Counted from the first letter of the stretch, positions 45,084 to 57,260 are shown. The stretch: DNA of 64,000 nucleotides from Epiperipatus broadwayi (GCA_028023455.1 JAQFVV010007253.1:57282-121281), one strand, 5' to 3'. Numbers and translations: made by a program. The notes: generated by a model from the letters alone, not told the origin.

Positions 45084-45197
45084 TCTTGCATTGGTGGTCG
45101 AGAGGTCAGCGCGACTGCCTTGCACTAGCAGGCAGTTGCCCTGGTTGCGGGTTCGCGTCTCGGCCGATGCTATGACACTTAAAAAAAAAAAAAAAAA
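45084..45197 (+). mobile_element. tRNA-derived SINE (TTGCACT-AGCAGG subfamily)
   Basis: CTTGCATTGGTGGTCGAGAG head, GCGGGTTCGCGTCTCGG, GATGCTATGACACTT plus 17 A; flanked by AAAATAGT direct repeats. Closest relatives are at 8502 and 45624. Confidence 0.9.
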
Positions 45198-45376
45198 TAG
45201 TTTGCCTGAAAGTGTATAAAAAAATTAAGACATTTTCTAAAAATGTTTTGTTAAAAAGATATTAATATTATTGTTTTTTTAATCACAATTTCATTAAAGC
45301 AGAATATTTAAATAATAGCATTTATTAATTTTCTTAACTGAACTATTTAAAACAATTAGAAAAAGAGCGCTGAATA

Positions 45377-45574
45377 GTGAATATGAATCTTCAGAATTTT
45401 ATAGATTACTTGGACAGCTGGCCTGACACTACTCTTTCTCTTTCTAATAACCTAAAACAAATATATGCCCATGATATTATTAATGGAAACAGTGATTCAC
45501 AATCAGAATACAACTTCAAGGACTTTTATGGGTTCATTGGAGAAACTATATTAAACATTGAGAAACTATATTAA
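45377..45574 (+). CDS. Possible unknown exon or small ORF
   Basis: 65 codons with balanced composition (FIDYLDSWPDTTLSLSNN, SDSQSEYNFKDFYGFIGE) and C/G-ending codons uncommon in this DNA. A TGA lies three codons upstream of the ATG. The 3' end overlaps a 20-bp tandem duplication (GAGAAACTATATTAAACATT twice, 45540-45579). No domain recognised; may be chance. Confidence 0.2.
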   Translation: MNMNLQNFIDYLDSWPDTTLSLSNNLKQIYAHDIINGNSDSQSEYNFKDFYGFIGETILNIEKLY

Positions 45575-45623
45575 ACATTTTTGTTTGAATATTCACAAAA
45601 TTATATTTAAAGTATATATTTTT

Positions 45624-45710
45624 GTCTTGCATTGGTGGTCGAGAGGTCAGCGCGACTGCTTTGCACTTGCAGGCAGTTGCCCGGGTTGCGGGTTCGCGCT
45701 TAAAAAAAAA
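45624..45710 (+). mobile_element. tRNA-derived SINE, internally deleted
   Basis: GTCTTGCATTGGTGGTCGAG head, then from GCGGGTTCGCG straight to CTTAAAAA: the acceptor 3' part is missing. Flanked by AAAGTATATATTTTT direct repeats, so the deletion preceded or accompanied insertion. Confidence 0.9.
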
Positions 45711-45977
45711 AAGTATATATTTTTAACAATTGTGCTAACATCTGTGGCTCTTAGAAAACTTTTTTTTTTCATTCAATTTACAAGTCAAAAAAAAAATTTT
45801 AAGTAAGATTTGTATTACTCAAAATTTGTAGAATTTCTGATCAAAATAATTGTTATTTATAAAGGAATACTTACTTTTTTATTTTTAAAATTGACTTTAT
45901 TAATATTTAGTTAATTAATTAATGGATGGAAAACTTATTTTCCAACAACATACAATATAAATAAATGCCTTATTAAA

Positions 45978-46060
45978 ACAGGAAAAACTCTCCATACGCA
46001 TTGCCACCCAGTGCAAGACAGAGCAATCAATGGATGTCATTGATGATCATGTGATGTATA
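45978..46060 (-). repeat. Family C repeat, short fragment
   Basis: AGGAAAAACTCTCCATACGC to CAATGGATG, then directly GATGATCATGTGATG; the hammerhead region is deleted. Confidence 0.65.
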
Positions 46061-46920
46061 AATAAATACCTTTGCATATTCACGTAAATTTACGTATGTG
46101 TTAGATTTATATAATAATAGGCATAAAATTAAAACTAAATATATGCTGATATATTTTGAAAATTTATAATTTGATAAATTTATGGGTCTGGACAAAATTC
46201 ATGACATAAGTAAATGTTTTATTCAAGTAAAAAAATAAATCCAGTGTAATAATTAATTAATATACTTAATTGAAATGAGCATGTGTTTCGCTTTCGTCTT
46301 AGTTTGTCAAAAGTTAATCTTTCAACTGCTCTAATTGTTGTTCAGCATAGTGATTATCCCTCCCCCCTCAAAAAATATTGTTAAAACAAATTTTAATCAC
46401 TAATTCTTTAAATGAACTATTTTATTTTCATTGGCTTTATTGTATGTTTATAAAAATGTTATTAAGAAGCTGACACAACAACTATAAAATTATCATTGAA
46501 CGTTTAAAACACTATGATAAATGCCGTTGAATAACATTGATCAAATATGTAAGATGTTTCAGAGCTTTTCGTTAAAACAATGTTAAAAAGCAGATTATCG
46601 CTTTGAAGAAGAAAATCAAAATGAAAATGAAGTTATTTTATATATATATATAACAATGTATTTTTACTTTTAGAAGATTGAAGTGAAAATTAATCGACAG
46701 AAACAGGACTAGAATATATTGCATCAAGAAAAAAAATCCAAAAGTAAGAACTATAAAATTATCTTTTAATGAAAACATTTCATCATGCATTACTGATTGA
46801 TATTGGATGGGTACAAACAAGGTGTTTTGGAACCTTTCTGAAAAGTCCATTACTAAACTTATTTTTTCGAGCAAGTGATTCATTTTATTTGTACAAGTTT
46901 GTTTCTACTTTCAGAAACTT
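46061..46920. other. AT-rich stretch without supported gene
   Basis: Nothing recognisable; (AT)n near 46639. Open frames at 46638-46883 and 46769-47032 are chance or run into a SINE. Confidence 0.5.
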
Positions 46921-47022
46921 TTTTTTTTCATATGTCATAGCATCGGCCGGGAGGCGAACCCGCAACAACCGTCTGCAACCAACTGCTTGCTTGCAAGATA
47001 GCTGCGCTGACCTCTCGGCTAA
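46921..47022 (-). mobile_element. tRNA-derived SINE (TTGCAAGCAAGCAGTT subfamily)
   Basis: Minus strand ...AGCCGAGAGGTCAGCGCAGC head, GCGGGTTCGCCTCCC, GATGCTATGACATATGAAAA tail. Confidence 0.85.
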
Positions 47023-47085
47023 CTCATTTTAATTTTCATTATGTGATAAAAACAAGACTTAGAATGGAGTATCAAGAAAAAAAAA

Positions 47086-47185
47086 TTTTTTTTTCTCATG
47101 TGTCATAGCATCAGCCGGGAAGCAAACCCACTAACCTGGGACAACTGCTTGTAAAGCAGCTGTCGCTGACCTCTCGACCACCAAT
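47086..47185 (-). mobile_element. tRNA-derived SINE (CTTTACAAGCAG subfamily)
   Basis: Minus strand GGTGGTCGAGAGGTCAGCGA head, GTGGGTTTGCTTCCC, GATGCTATGACACATGAG tail; near-direct repeats TCAAGAAAAAA/TCAAGCAAAAA flank it. Confidence 0.85.
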
Positions 47186-47369
47186 TTCAAGCAAAAAATC
47201 AGAACTATTGCAAATTGAAAGACTAAATCAACATTCTGTGGATTTTTATTATGATAAGTTTGTTTACATATTATGCTTTTAAAAGTTTTTTTATTATTTT
47301 TCATTAAAATTGAACTGTACGGTTTGTGTAACAATTAATTTTATACATATTCTCACATAGTAACAACAC

Positions 47370-47600
47370 AGGTTTGAACTTAGGATTTTCAGTCTATATT
47401 CATCCTCCACTTCATATGCACATGACCACACATGTGAAAAAGATAAATGATCCCCAATATACATATTTCATGCAGAACCAGAACTCATTGGTTATTCTAC
47501 ATGAAATACATATATTGGGGATCGTTTATCTGTTTTACATGTTGTGGCCATGTGTATCAGTTGTTTGAGATGGAGTGGAGGATCCTAAGTTCAAACCTGT
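47370..47600. repeat. Family B palindrome with decayed central hammerhead
   Basis: Arms AGGTTTGAACTTAGGAT / ATCCTAAGTTCAAACCT. Each arm continues into AAGATAAATGATCCCCAATA (left) and its mirror (right), the stem I side of the family B hammerhead. The minus strand keeps CCAA, CATGAAAT and a TATTGG partner but lacks the CTGATGA core. Confidence 0.75.
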
Positions 47601-49325
47601 CTGTTTACTATAGTAAACATTCAGTATACTGAATGAATAGGGTAATTGCATATTCTCACATATATACTTTTATTATGTATTTAATTTTTCCTGCTTAAAT
47701 GTTTATTTTAGATGATAACTGTGGTCTGGGTAAATGAATCTGGAACAGATCATCCCAGATACATATATTTCAATGTGAGATATATCATACATTGAATGAA
47801 TCATATAATGAAAGACTTGATATAGAAAGAATAATGTTAATTAATATAAACAAAACGAAACTTTCTTGCAATGTTATTTTTTACACATAGTAATTATCTA
47901 TCTAATAACACCATTATTCTTCGCGTATAAATTGTGATAAACAGAGTAGTTGACTTATTAGAACTGAATGGTTAATATTCCAGTGCATGCTTAGTGGAAT
48001 ACTAGTGTTAAACTGATTGATAATAACGTTTTTAGACTTCGCAATAAACCATATATATTTAGTTTTTATTTAGAAAATCGATTGCTTTTTTATTATGTTG
48101 GAGTACATTTTTACAATACAATATTTATATATAAATAAAAATATGGGGGGGGGGGCTGTCTTTTTTTGTGTGTAATCTAAATTCAAACTTAAATAAGTAA
48201 AAAGATTATATAAAATGCATTTATTTATTAACTAAAACTAACTACTAGGACATATTTTTAATATAATAGATTAACATTGGAAAATAAAAAATTATTTCAT
48301 AAATGCTATGTACAACAATATTATGATGTATTTATGATAAATTAGAATTTAAAAATTTTGCTAAAATCTAAATAATCTTTCTTTCGCAATTCAAATTAAA
48401 ATGCTACCCAATTAATTGATTATTAATTTAAAAAATAACAAAGTGAAAAGTTTTACGTATATTTGAGTGAAATAAATTAAAAATATGGAAATAAAAGCGA
48501 CCACTTTTTATATGTATGGTTCCAAAACATTATGCCTTAACATTATTTTGATTTTTGAATGAACATGTGTAGATTATAGTCTTAGTTATATAGATAATGA
48601 TACAATGCGGATATTTTTTTAGTCTATTAAGTTTCATATTTTATGCAAAATTAAATAAAATATTTATATTTATTTTAGAGTTTGATTAAATGTGAAAATA
48701 TTGACAATTAATAATAATAAAAGGATGTATATATATATATATTTTTTTTTTTCATTAGAGAAAATTTTTATGGAGGGGGGGGGGGGAGCGTAGGAAAATG
48801 TTTATAAGAGTTGAAGTAATTATACGAATAAAGAAGACCTTTACATCAAAGCAAGGAAATTATTATACATGCTTTGAAGAAATACTAAGGGATTTTTTAA
48901 ATTGATGAAATTGTCATAGCAAGTTATCAGGTGAAATTAGGTAAATTAAAGAAAATAATCTTAAAAGTTTTGAAACTTATCATTAATCAGAATGCATAGA
49001 ATGATCAAGGCAGTTGGGTTTTTTTTTAATGAATTTGTTCCAGCTTTTTGTTTTTGTTGGTTCATAAGAGTGAAGAAGCAATAATCCGCTAATATTTTGG
49101 AAAGAAATTCTGTACTAAAATGTTTACATTAGGAAGAAGAAAAATTTATAATTTGATAATGAATTATATTGTTTAGTGTAGACATTGTGCACCTGATATT
49201 TGAGAAAGCAGAATTTTAAAGGATAGAAATCCAAAATGCAGGGTTAATTTATAAACGATTTATATATATTTATTGTCTACAAATTTTATTGAAAGCATTT
49301 CTTAAATGGATTCTGTTCTGCACAC
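47601..49325. other. AT-rich stretch without supported gene
   Basis: G runs near 48146 and 48776, (AT)n near 48730. No gene seen. Confidence 0.5.
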
Positions 49326-49329
49326 AAGG

Positions 49330-49680
49330 GGTTAGAGTGATTTATGGTCAACCTGGGTAAAATGACAATGTCAGCATCAGTGTGGGCTTTGAGCATTCCA
49401 TCATTAGATTTTCAATGGGATGGATGGCTGAAGAGTTGGAGGGTGGAGTGGATTGAAGCCTGTCCATTAAAATATGAAGATTGGCTATCTTAGTATAAAT
49501 CTGAGCATTTATTGTATATATGTGTAGAGATGATAATCTGGACCAACTGCACAAAATGCGTATATTGGTGATTATTTATCTTTTAGACATATATGTGGTC
49601 AAGTGTATCAGTGGTATAAAATAGTGTGGAGAGTTGAGGATCATGTGAAAGTCTGGGCTCAAAATACCCTATATATGACA
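49330..49680 (+). repeat. Family B single copy, hammerhead core deleted
   Basis: Shares AGGCTTGTCCATTA-like GCCTGTCCATTAAA, GGCTATCTTA and TCTGGACCAACTG with 52515-52840, and ends GAAAGTCTGGGCTCAAA. At 49553-49571 it reads CCAACTG then CACAAAATGCGTATATTGG: the ATGA of the core and one stem II strand are gone. Confidence 0.7.
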
Positions 49681-49800
49681 TTGTTTGTACATGTATATAT
49701 AGCCTGTATGTTAGATATTAAAAGCATTTCTATAAATTCAGAAATAATGATCCTGGAGCAATTTATTCTAGTTTCAAGATAATCTTATTTACACAGTACC

Positions 49801-49912
49801 CTGTATGATTTGGTGTAGTTGATAGGATTGGGAAGTCCCAGGATCAATTCTGGTGCTAATACATCTGGCACTCGAACTTCTTATGAAATCCCAAATAATA
49901 AAGCCATAAACC
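49801..49912 (+). repeat. Second SINE-like family, plus copy
   Basis: GGTGTAGTTGATAGGATTGG ... GTCCCAGGATCAATTCTGG ... AATAATAAAGCCATAAACC; relative of 8246-8350. A/B-box-like spacing suggests tRNA ancestry but similarity is low. Confidence 0.4.
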
Positions 49913-49977
49913 TTTTTTATTATACAGTACTTTTTTATTTTGATGTTTGCATATAATGATTATAGTATTGCTAAATC

Positions 49978-50190
49978 AAGGCAAAACTCTACATATAGTA
50001 GTGCCACCTTGTGCCAACCAGAGTAATCAATGGATGCCAGAAGGCTTGTGCATAAAATCCCTGGGATCTAATGCCTACTCATCCAATATCCCCAGACTAG
50101 TTTCTGGCTTGTGGCCTTCGTCAGTGGCATCCATTGATTACTCTGGTTGGCACAGGGTGGCACTACTGTATGGAGAGTTTTGCCTTGTTT
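49978..50190. repeat. Family C foldback with asymmetric arms
   Basis: Ends AGGCAAAACTCTACATA and TATGGAGAGTTTTGCCT. The left arm is a complete minus unit up to and including the hammerhead. The right arm is only the first 60 bp of the unit, so the hammerhead sits in the loop of the palindrome. Confidence 0.85.
50089..50130 (-). ncRNA. Type I hammerhead-like ribozyme, family C (intact core)
   Basis: Minus strand CTGACGA at 50124-50118, stem II GGC/GCC, GAAA 50104-50101, stem III ACTAGT, C17 at 50095. The 5' strand of stem I is replaced at the palindrome junction (CCA remains), so stem I is weak. Confidence 0.45.
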
Positions 50191-50199
50191 ATAAACAAT

Positions 50200-51620
50200 T
50201 ATGTGCTAGTATAAGAGTTGGTTATCATGTGATGCTTAATTGTTAAATCAAATTGTATTATAAAATTTTTAAACATGATTTATTTCTATGAGATGTATTG
50301 AATTTTTAAAAAAATGTTTGATGTCTCTCTTTTTTAAAATATAGTTTAGGCTAATAATAGATAATAAATATGGATTATCATTGTTAAACCATTAAGCATC
50401 ACATGATCACAATCTCTTTTGCTTTGATTATCATTGTTATTAAAATAGGCTATAATATTGCTTTTTTCCTATGTCTTTAAATATTATAAAACTATTTCAT
50501 TTTTAAAAAGACTGATGTATATATTTCATTAGTGCATGTCTGTATAAACTATTACTTACGTATATACACTTTTTCTTACACATAAACTGCATTAAATTTT
50601 TATCTTTATTAATTCCTTTACTGAATCTGTTTACATTGGTGTGGAAAGGGTTATTTTCTTTATTCCAAATTTAATGTTCTTGAGAAAATGTGGTACTGCT
50701 CACAAGATTAACAGAAATAGAAAGTAGCAAGAATTTAAAACTCTAGTTATTGATTGAAATAATGGTAAAGTATTTTGTATATATGGTAAGAAAAAAAAAT
50801 AAGAATCATCAATTTAATATCGTACAGAATATAACTTACTAATGAGTAATAGAGAACATGTTTTTTATTTAAATCACAAATTGAATATCTGTGTTTATTA
50901 CGAAGAGATATTTTGATTAATCATTATTATTATTTTTTTAATTATTACTTATTAGGAAATTAATTTATTATCTTCATAAAAACATTGAAAATAATCATAC
51001 AGTTGTATTCTTGGGAATTTGTAAAAAGTTTGAGTGTTGGAAGAGATAAAAATTAATCAAGATTATGAACATGGGCTTCAAGGACTATCACTTTATCACT
51101 GTTGTCAACAAGGCAGTGTAAAATATATTGATATTATGTATTTCAGTGATTGTTACATTATTTTGATATAGGTATGAGCTGTGAGTTTAAATTCAGATTT
51201 TTTTAGGCTGTCGTTCTAGTTAGCCATCCAATTATTGTTTGGTAAGTGAGGATCTGTTTTAAATTACAGGGAAAAACTGACGTGTATGCATCAAACAAGT
51301 GAGAATTTTAGACAGATTGCATAAGTTAAATTATTAGTTTAATTTTCAGAAAATTTCAATTACATACATCGGTAAAGCACTCCTTTAAAGTTGGGTATCA
51401 TAGTTCTGCCCGTTAAGGCCACTGTAGTCTCTTATTTTTTACTATCCCGATTCTCCCTCTATATCCCACTTATATATCTGACTTCTGGAGTTCAAACAAA
51501 ATACTTCTTATATGGTCTGCTAACTGAGCCCTTCACTAGTCCCTATGGGTTTTGATTCATCCCCAAATTCACCTTATAAGGTATGTAATTATAAATTTAT
51601 TTAAACGCACATTCATTACA
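50200..51620. other. AT-rich stretch without supported gene
   Basis: 50385-50415 repeats the family C outer end (TTAAGCATCACATGATCACA). 51370-51590 is a less AT-rich block with no readable frame, perhaps an old repeat. Confidence 0.45.
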
Positions 51621-51625
51621 TAAAT

Positions 51626-51766
51626 AATATTCATTAAGGCTGTAGCCTCAATCACATGCGTATAAAATACTATAGTAGGGACCTCTACAGTGGTTTTAAG
51701 ACCTGTAGAGGTCCCTACTATCGCATTTTATACGCATGTGATGAGGCTACAGCCTTAATGAATATT
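51626..51766. repeat. Near-perfect hairpin repeat (about 64-bp arms)
   Basis: Arms 51626-51690 and 51703-51766 pair almost throughout (AAGGCTGTAGCCTC, GTAGGGACCTCTACAG and mirrors) around a 12-nt loop TGGTTTTAAGAC. No coding frame, no hammerhead core. Size suits a MITE or a small-RNA precursor. Confidence 0.85.
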
Positions 51767-52514
51767 ACTTATAAGATATGGTATTTTGGTGGTTAATTTT
51801 ACTTAAACCTTCACACCATATATGATTATTTTCTACATGTCATTATTACATTAGATCTATAATTATTTAGTTAGATAATTCCAATATTATTTAGTTATAC
51901 ATTTCTAATATTATTTAGTCATACAATTCTATACTTATTTATGAATCCCCTAATTTTACAATGCTATTTACATAATAAAATTCAAACAATCCTAAACTAA
52001 CTTGTCCATGATACCACAAAAACAAAGAACAAAAATTATAAAAACCTCCATAACTTTTTACCTGTACAATAAAAATGGAGGTTCCTTTGTTTTGTATTGA
52101 GCTATGTAATGAGTCTTTTATATTTACACACACATGTCTGTGTGTGAGAGAGAGAGTTTTTACTTATAACTTTAATAAGCATATATGTTAAAGAGATATA
52201 TAAGTAGAAGTTCTGAAGAAAATTGCTGGGGCAATTGAAACCATCAATAGTGGGTTCTAAAAAAGCATTGTAAAAAATAATAAAGAACATAGATGATATT
52301 AATATTATATGGATTTGACAATGCAATAAGAAAGATAAAATTATAATACTTCATAAAGATATTTTGTACATTTAGATAGGTTTTGCTTTACAGCTGTTCA
52401 TTTAAATAGTACTATCCATTTAAAATTTTTATCATAATGTTCAGAAGAATATTCAAATGAAGAAAAATTGCCAGAATTTAGACATAATATTTGAACATGT
52501 ATTTATTTACATCA

Positions 52515-52840
52515 GAAACCTATATATAGGGTATATGAGACCGGACTTTCACACGACACACCACTCTCCACACTATCTCATAACACTGAGACACTTGAAC
52601 ACATATATGTTGAAAAGATAAATAATCACCAATATATGTATTTCATGCTAAACCAGCAATCATCAGTTGGTCCAGATTACCATCTCCACACATATATATT
52701 ATAAGTGCTCAGATATATATTAAGATAGCCAAACCTCATACTTTAATGGACAGGCTTCAATCTATGAGGTTTGGCTATCTTAATATATATCTGAGCACTT
52801 ATAGCATATATGTGTGAATATGGTAATCTGGATCAGAAAC
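52515..52840 (-). repeat. Family B element with hammerhead and nested foldback
   Basis: Left end TATATAGGGTATATGAGACC matches family B ends. The hammerhead lies at 52629-52670. 52695-52825 forms a second palindrome around TGGACAGGCTTCAATC (arms AGTGCTCAGATATATATT and its mirror). Confidence 0.75.
52629..52670 (-). ncRNA. Type I hammerhead ribozyme, family B (intact core)
   Basis: Minus strand: stem I CCAA (52670-52667) with TTGG (52632-52629); CTGATGA 52666-52660; stem II TGCT/AGCA with a T-T mismatch at its base; GAAA 52644-52641; stem III ATA/TAT with CA loop; A at 52633 as cleavage nucleotide. Further pairs (TAA/TTA) beyond an internal loop extend stem I. Homologous base by base to family A. 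Confidence 0.65.
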
Positions 52841-52844
52841 CTAT

Positions 52845-54195
52845 AATAAGTGAAAGTTAAATTATGGAAAGCAATTTAACATATTTTATATATAGTAATC
52901 AAATTCAAATAAAGAAGTGTATTATGTACAAATACCTATTAAATTCAGATTACTTAATTGAAAATTGAAACAAAACATATAGATAATTTAGCCTACAGAT
53001 ATATTTAAGAATAAATATTTTTTTATAACTGGAGATATATTGGGTTCGTGTATTAGTAAATGGTAAAGGATCGGTTTAAGTCTTAAACAACAATTGGGCC
53101 GAAATGTTTGTTAGTTTTGAGATGTGATCTCACTTATTGTTGATTCTTCTATGATTTATTTGGAAGAAGTGTCAAAATTGGATGCTAAATTTATTCATGG
53201 TAATAATTTGTTAATTTATGAATATGTCATAATGCTTGTCAAGGTTTCTCAGTTGAGTAAATATTCCATTATATTTATCATTTCTTATCATATAAAAATA
53301 TTGAGGGTTCTTTCAAATAAATTTGTTTTAGCAATGCAATAGTCTAAGTAAGAAAGATTTTTCAAATGACAGTATTCATAATCATGCATTTAATAATAGC
53401 TGAAAATCCTTTTATTTTTGCTGTTTGTAACTTTAAATCTTCAATTAATATTGTCTTTAAATGGAAATTAATTTTCATCAATGATTTGTAATGCAGTCCA
53501 TTGTAAAAATTGATATTGAGAGATCTCTGAATTTGTTTGATCTCATTCAGTGATATAAAGGTTTGTGAATTTCATCGTAAGATAAGAAAGATGTGTTGGT
53601 GTTGGGCTAAATTTTTAGATAGTCAAAAGTTGTTTTTTCATTCTCCACTTGGAAAACTGAAAAGTTTATTAAAAATTTAGTAAGAACATTTATGGCAGAA
53701 TTACTATGTTAGAATATCTATGACAACTCTGACTAGAAGTTAGCTAGATGTGCCAAACTATCTTTCATGTGTAAATAATCAAGAGAATGTAAACATTTAA
53801 AATTGTAATAATAGTTGGTTGTAATGGGTGATGCTCAAGATCATAAAAGAATGAGTAGGATCGCAATACCTTAATCATCTTGTAACTGTAAAAGCAAGGA
53901 GGAAATTGCTACATTACCTATATTTAAGAATGTATCTTATCTCTTAATTCACCTTAGCACCAAACTCTTAATCAGAAATGGCATTAAAGCATTCCTAAAT
54001 CTTATTCTTAAAAGATTTCCTGTCTGGACACACTATTATTGATAAATGAACAATTTTACCGTAACATAATTTTGTTTATGTTTATCTACATCATGAGTGT
54101 CCTTATTATATCAGTATAAAAGATAATTAAGAAGTCTATCAAATATTCTGTGACAGTGAGAATGTCATTAATTTTGAATATTATTGATTTATTTT
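52845..54195. other. AT-rich stretch, possible old PLE or LINE debris
   Basis: GGGCCGAAATGTTTGTTAG at 53096 resembles PLE terminal sequences. A 72-codon frame at 53124-53342 shows no domain. Confidence 0.35.
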
Positions 54196-54199
54196 GTGA

Positions 54200-55770
54200 T
54201 GTCAGTCTAAGTTTAATCCAGCTTTTCTTCTCAGTATCTAAACTTTTTTATCATATCTACTTATTCTAAATGTAAATCAATTTTTGGAAGTGCACATTAT
54301 AATTTCACCCACTTATTTATTGTTATGTCTTCTAGCAACATATTTATCTAACTTTATTTTAGCTTATAAATTATTACAATGTCTAGATATTTATTCTCAC
54401 CCATATATTTTGATTTTTCTCTCAGTTTGATAATTTTTCATGCATCTTTCTTACTTTATCATGTGATCTGCAGTCTTTTGTATTGCTGTTATACTAAGTT
54501 TTGACGTTTGCATATTGACTGAAAATTATAGTTTTTTTTAATATGTGTAAGTATAACTATATATAAAATTAGCATTTTATCCAAATTTAAATCTATAATT
54601 AATTTTATCTAATATTTTATGGGTTTTTTTAATAATTTATCTAAAATACTTATAGTTGTTAACTTTTTTTAATTAAAGTGCTTTAAATCTTCATTTCCTT
54701 TTTTTTTTTAAACAAAAAAAGATATAGAATGTTTTTCAATCCTACATAAACTCTTTCATCTAACTGCTTTAGTATTATTTTCAGAATCTCTGAAATACTA
54801 TTTGCATAAACAAACTACTTATCTGCAAATTATGAATTCTTCAAGTATTCTTTCTTTGTTTTTACTTTTTTTTAAATCCACAAATCCTTTCTATAAATCT
54901 TGCATAATGTCAATTTTTTTAACTCATTATGTACTCTGATCACTTTTGTTCTTTTTAAATAAATATTCATCAAAATTTGATTCCATTCTGGAGTTATACT
55001 ATAATGTTCCCAAGTTTTGTTCACTGCGTAGATGCTTATATAATTCAAATGCACAAAATCATTACAAAGTGATTAATCATACTAATTGATCTTTTCTTTT
55101 AGTAGATGATTTATAGTTATTTTAATAATTATCATCTATAACTAATGAAAGACTGACAATTCTCTAGGTTTTAATATTTTCTTTTCACTTTTCTTACATA
55201 GCAATATTACTATTGCATTTTTCCAGTCATATACTTTTTATTGTATAATTTTGCCAACAATTTCTGTATTTTTTGTCTGCTTTCTTTAAAATGTCTATAA
55301 TGATTGTACCATCTTTTCCTAATTTATATTGGCTTTTTACATTTTTTAACACTATATAATTACAGTTCCTCTTATACACACTATAATGTTGTCATTGTGT
55401 CACTATTATTACAGAAATAACTTATATTATCAAGATACTAATGCATATCTTTTAGGTTTTTTTTTTTATTATTGCATTGTTGTTTTTTTATGTTCTCTTT
55501 AACTCTCTTCCATATCATTTCACAGATATTCAGTTCCTCTAAATTGAGTATTTTAATTATCTTTATACTTATATTTTGCATACTTTATTGATTCATTTGT
55601 ATATAAAAATTACTGGTGGATTAGTTTTATTACCATTATTTGTACATCTGTTTTTAGTGGAGAATGTCATTATAATTTCAAGGTCAATTCCATCATCCAA
55701 GTGTAATATTTCTGATATAATTTTTAAATTCGAGCTAGATTTACTAGAATATTTTTGAAAACTAAGGATA
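54200..55770 (-). pseudogene. Old RTE-type LINE relic
   Basis: Blocks match the RTE at 30238-31125 in order: CTCACCCATATAT (54396), the GCATCTTTC-TACTT region with TGTATTGCTGTT (54440-54490), ATACTATTTGCATAAACAA (54797) for the FANNA segment, and the CTTTTTTTTAAATCCACAAATCC region (54866). Heavily decayed; the 5' part past about 54950 is by continuity. Confidence 0.55.
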
Positions 55771-56104
55771 TCAACTGTTAAAACTTACCTTTATTGGTTG
55801 TTTATCTTAGCATCAACGATTATGTTATATCTCATCATATAGTCATCACTTTTTTTATTAAGATCTATTTACGCATGTTGTAATCTTGAAAAATATATTT
55901 TACATTAGTGGATATATTTCAACAGTGCTATGCGTTTATTTGAACTTTTTTTTTAATATTTAGCATAAAAAGTCTTATTAGGACATAAACCAAAATTTTC
56001 TGTAATTATCTTTTATTAAGTCAGCTAAATTATTAATCTTTTTTCTCTCTCTTTTATATCATTAGTCTTCATAATATTCTTTATCATTTTTATTTATAAT
56101 GAAT

Positions 56105-56241
56105 TTTAATATATTTAAATGCACTGAAATGCAGTTAAAGGTGAAATTAAAGTGTGAATTATAATATTAAAATGACTTAATGCTTTCGAGGAGTTTTTAT
56201 ATCCTCATGATTATAGCTAAAGGAGTATCTGGGAGAAGATG

Positions 56242-56278
<37 letters not shown>

Positions 56279-56540
56279 TAAAAGATATTTAAATATATGT
56301 AAATTATGACTTAAAGAGTCTATTTCTTTGAGAGGGAAAAGCATGATTCCTTTTGTTTTATAACATTGGTGTTATTGGTTATATCCCAGGCCTACTTGAT
56401 CTTACATTTGGTGTCATGTTGTTAACTATGATTATGAGGATATAGAAACTCCTTGAAAGTTCTAAGCCACTTTAGTATTATATTTCACACTTCAACTTGA
56501 CTTTTAACTGCAGTTCAGTGCATTTAAATATATTATTGTT
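56105..56540. repeat. PLE-terminus foldback around an (AT)n run
   Basis: Imperfect arms of about 115 bp (56108-56220 and 56420-56535; AATATATTTAAATGCACTGA and mirror). Each arm contains CTTTCGAGGAG / CTCCTTGAAAG with CTCATGATTATAG, the same tail motif as the PLE pseudo-LTR at 1498-1540. (AT)n at 56246-56277. Confidence 0.75.
56421..56470 (+). ncRNA. Hammerhead-like variant motif in PLE-terminus foldback
   Basis: Core ATGATTAT, stem II GAGGA/TCCTT, GAAA, matching the layout at 1498-1540. Stem III (AGTTCT) and stem I are poor. The mirrored copy at 56174-56220 (minus) has ATAATCAT in place of the core. Confidence 0.3.
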
Positions 56541-57184
56541 CATTTAAGGGAAGTTTAATTTTCTGTTATTATTACGTAATGAATTTTACTGCATTTGTGC
56601 CTTTATAGTAAAGTACATTTTAAAGCTAATTGTTTCTACAACTTTTTTTCTCTAACTTTTCAAAGTATAACTATGGCTGCTTAATATTAGACAACTCTTT
56701 TTTTTGACATCTTATAATTATTTAGTTGAAAATGACCAAATAAGAAGATATCATCAAATGACAATCTAGAATTGTAATCTAATGATGATTTTTGGCAACT
56801 TCAACTTTTGATTTTCATCAACTTTATCTTCTCAGGAAGATGGAGATCATAATTTATTCATGTCATGTCATAAGTGTAGAGATAAAAAGAAATTGTTACA
56901 TTTGGATTTACACATGTCAAGCTCACTTTGCACAACTTTGACAACATCCACTTCAGATAAATACAGTAACGATTAAATATATTAATATTTTACTGAGTTT
57001 TAAAGTTTATATCTATGCTAAGGATAATCTCTACTTTAGTAAACGATTAGTGATAAACATTGCTGTATTTATCTGAAATGAGTGGTGTCAAAGTTGTGGG
57101 TGAAGTAAGTTTGACCCTTTTAAATCAAAATATAACAATTTACTATTGATAAATACTCTTCATATAATAGAGATACATATGAGA

Positions 57185-57260
57185 GATGGTTGCCTGGGCT
57201 AACTGACTAGTGCTGTTTCAGCACAAAATGCATCTTGGGAGTCTGTTGTTTACATTATTT
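57185..57260 (+). repeat. Family A fragment with decayed hammerhead
   Basis: CTAA-CTGACTA, stem II GTGC/GCAC around TGTTTCA, then AAAA and CTTGGGAGTC. The preserved stem II with an unrelated loop sequence helps define the family A consensus. Confidence 0.6.

Noticed and set aside
46769-47032. 87-codon open frame
   Set aside because: The second half translates a reversed SINE (tRNA-like head); not a protein gene.
5485-48790. G or C homopolymer runs (5485, 11512, 37839, 38569, 44042, 48146, 48776, 58560) as regulatory G-quadruplexes
   Set aside because: Isolated single runs without the four-tract spacing; likely slippage products or repeat parts.
49947-50246. 99-codon open frame on the plus strand
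   Set aside because: It runs through a family C palindromic repeat and its hammerhead; no domain, and other copies of the repeat do not keep the frame.
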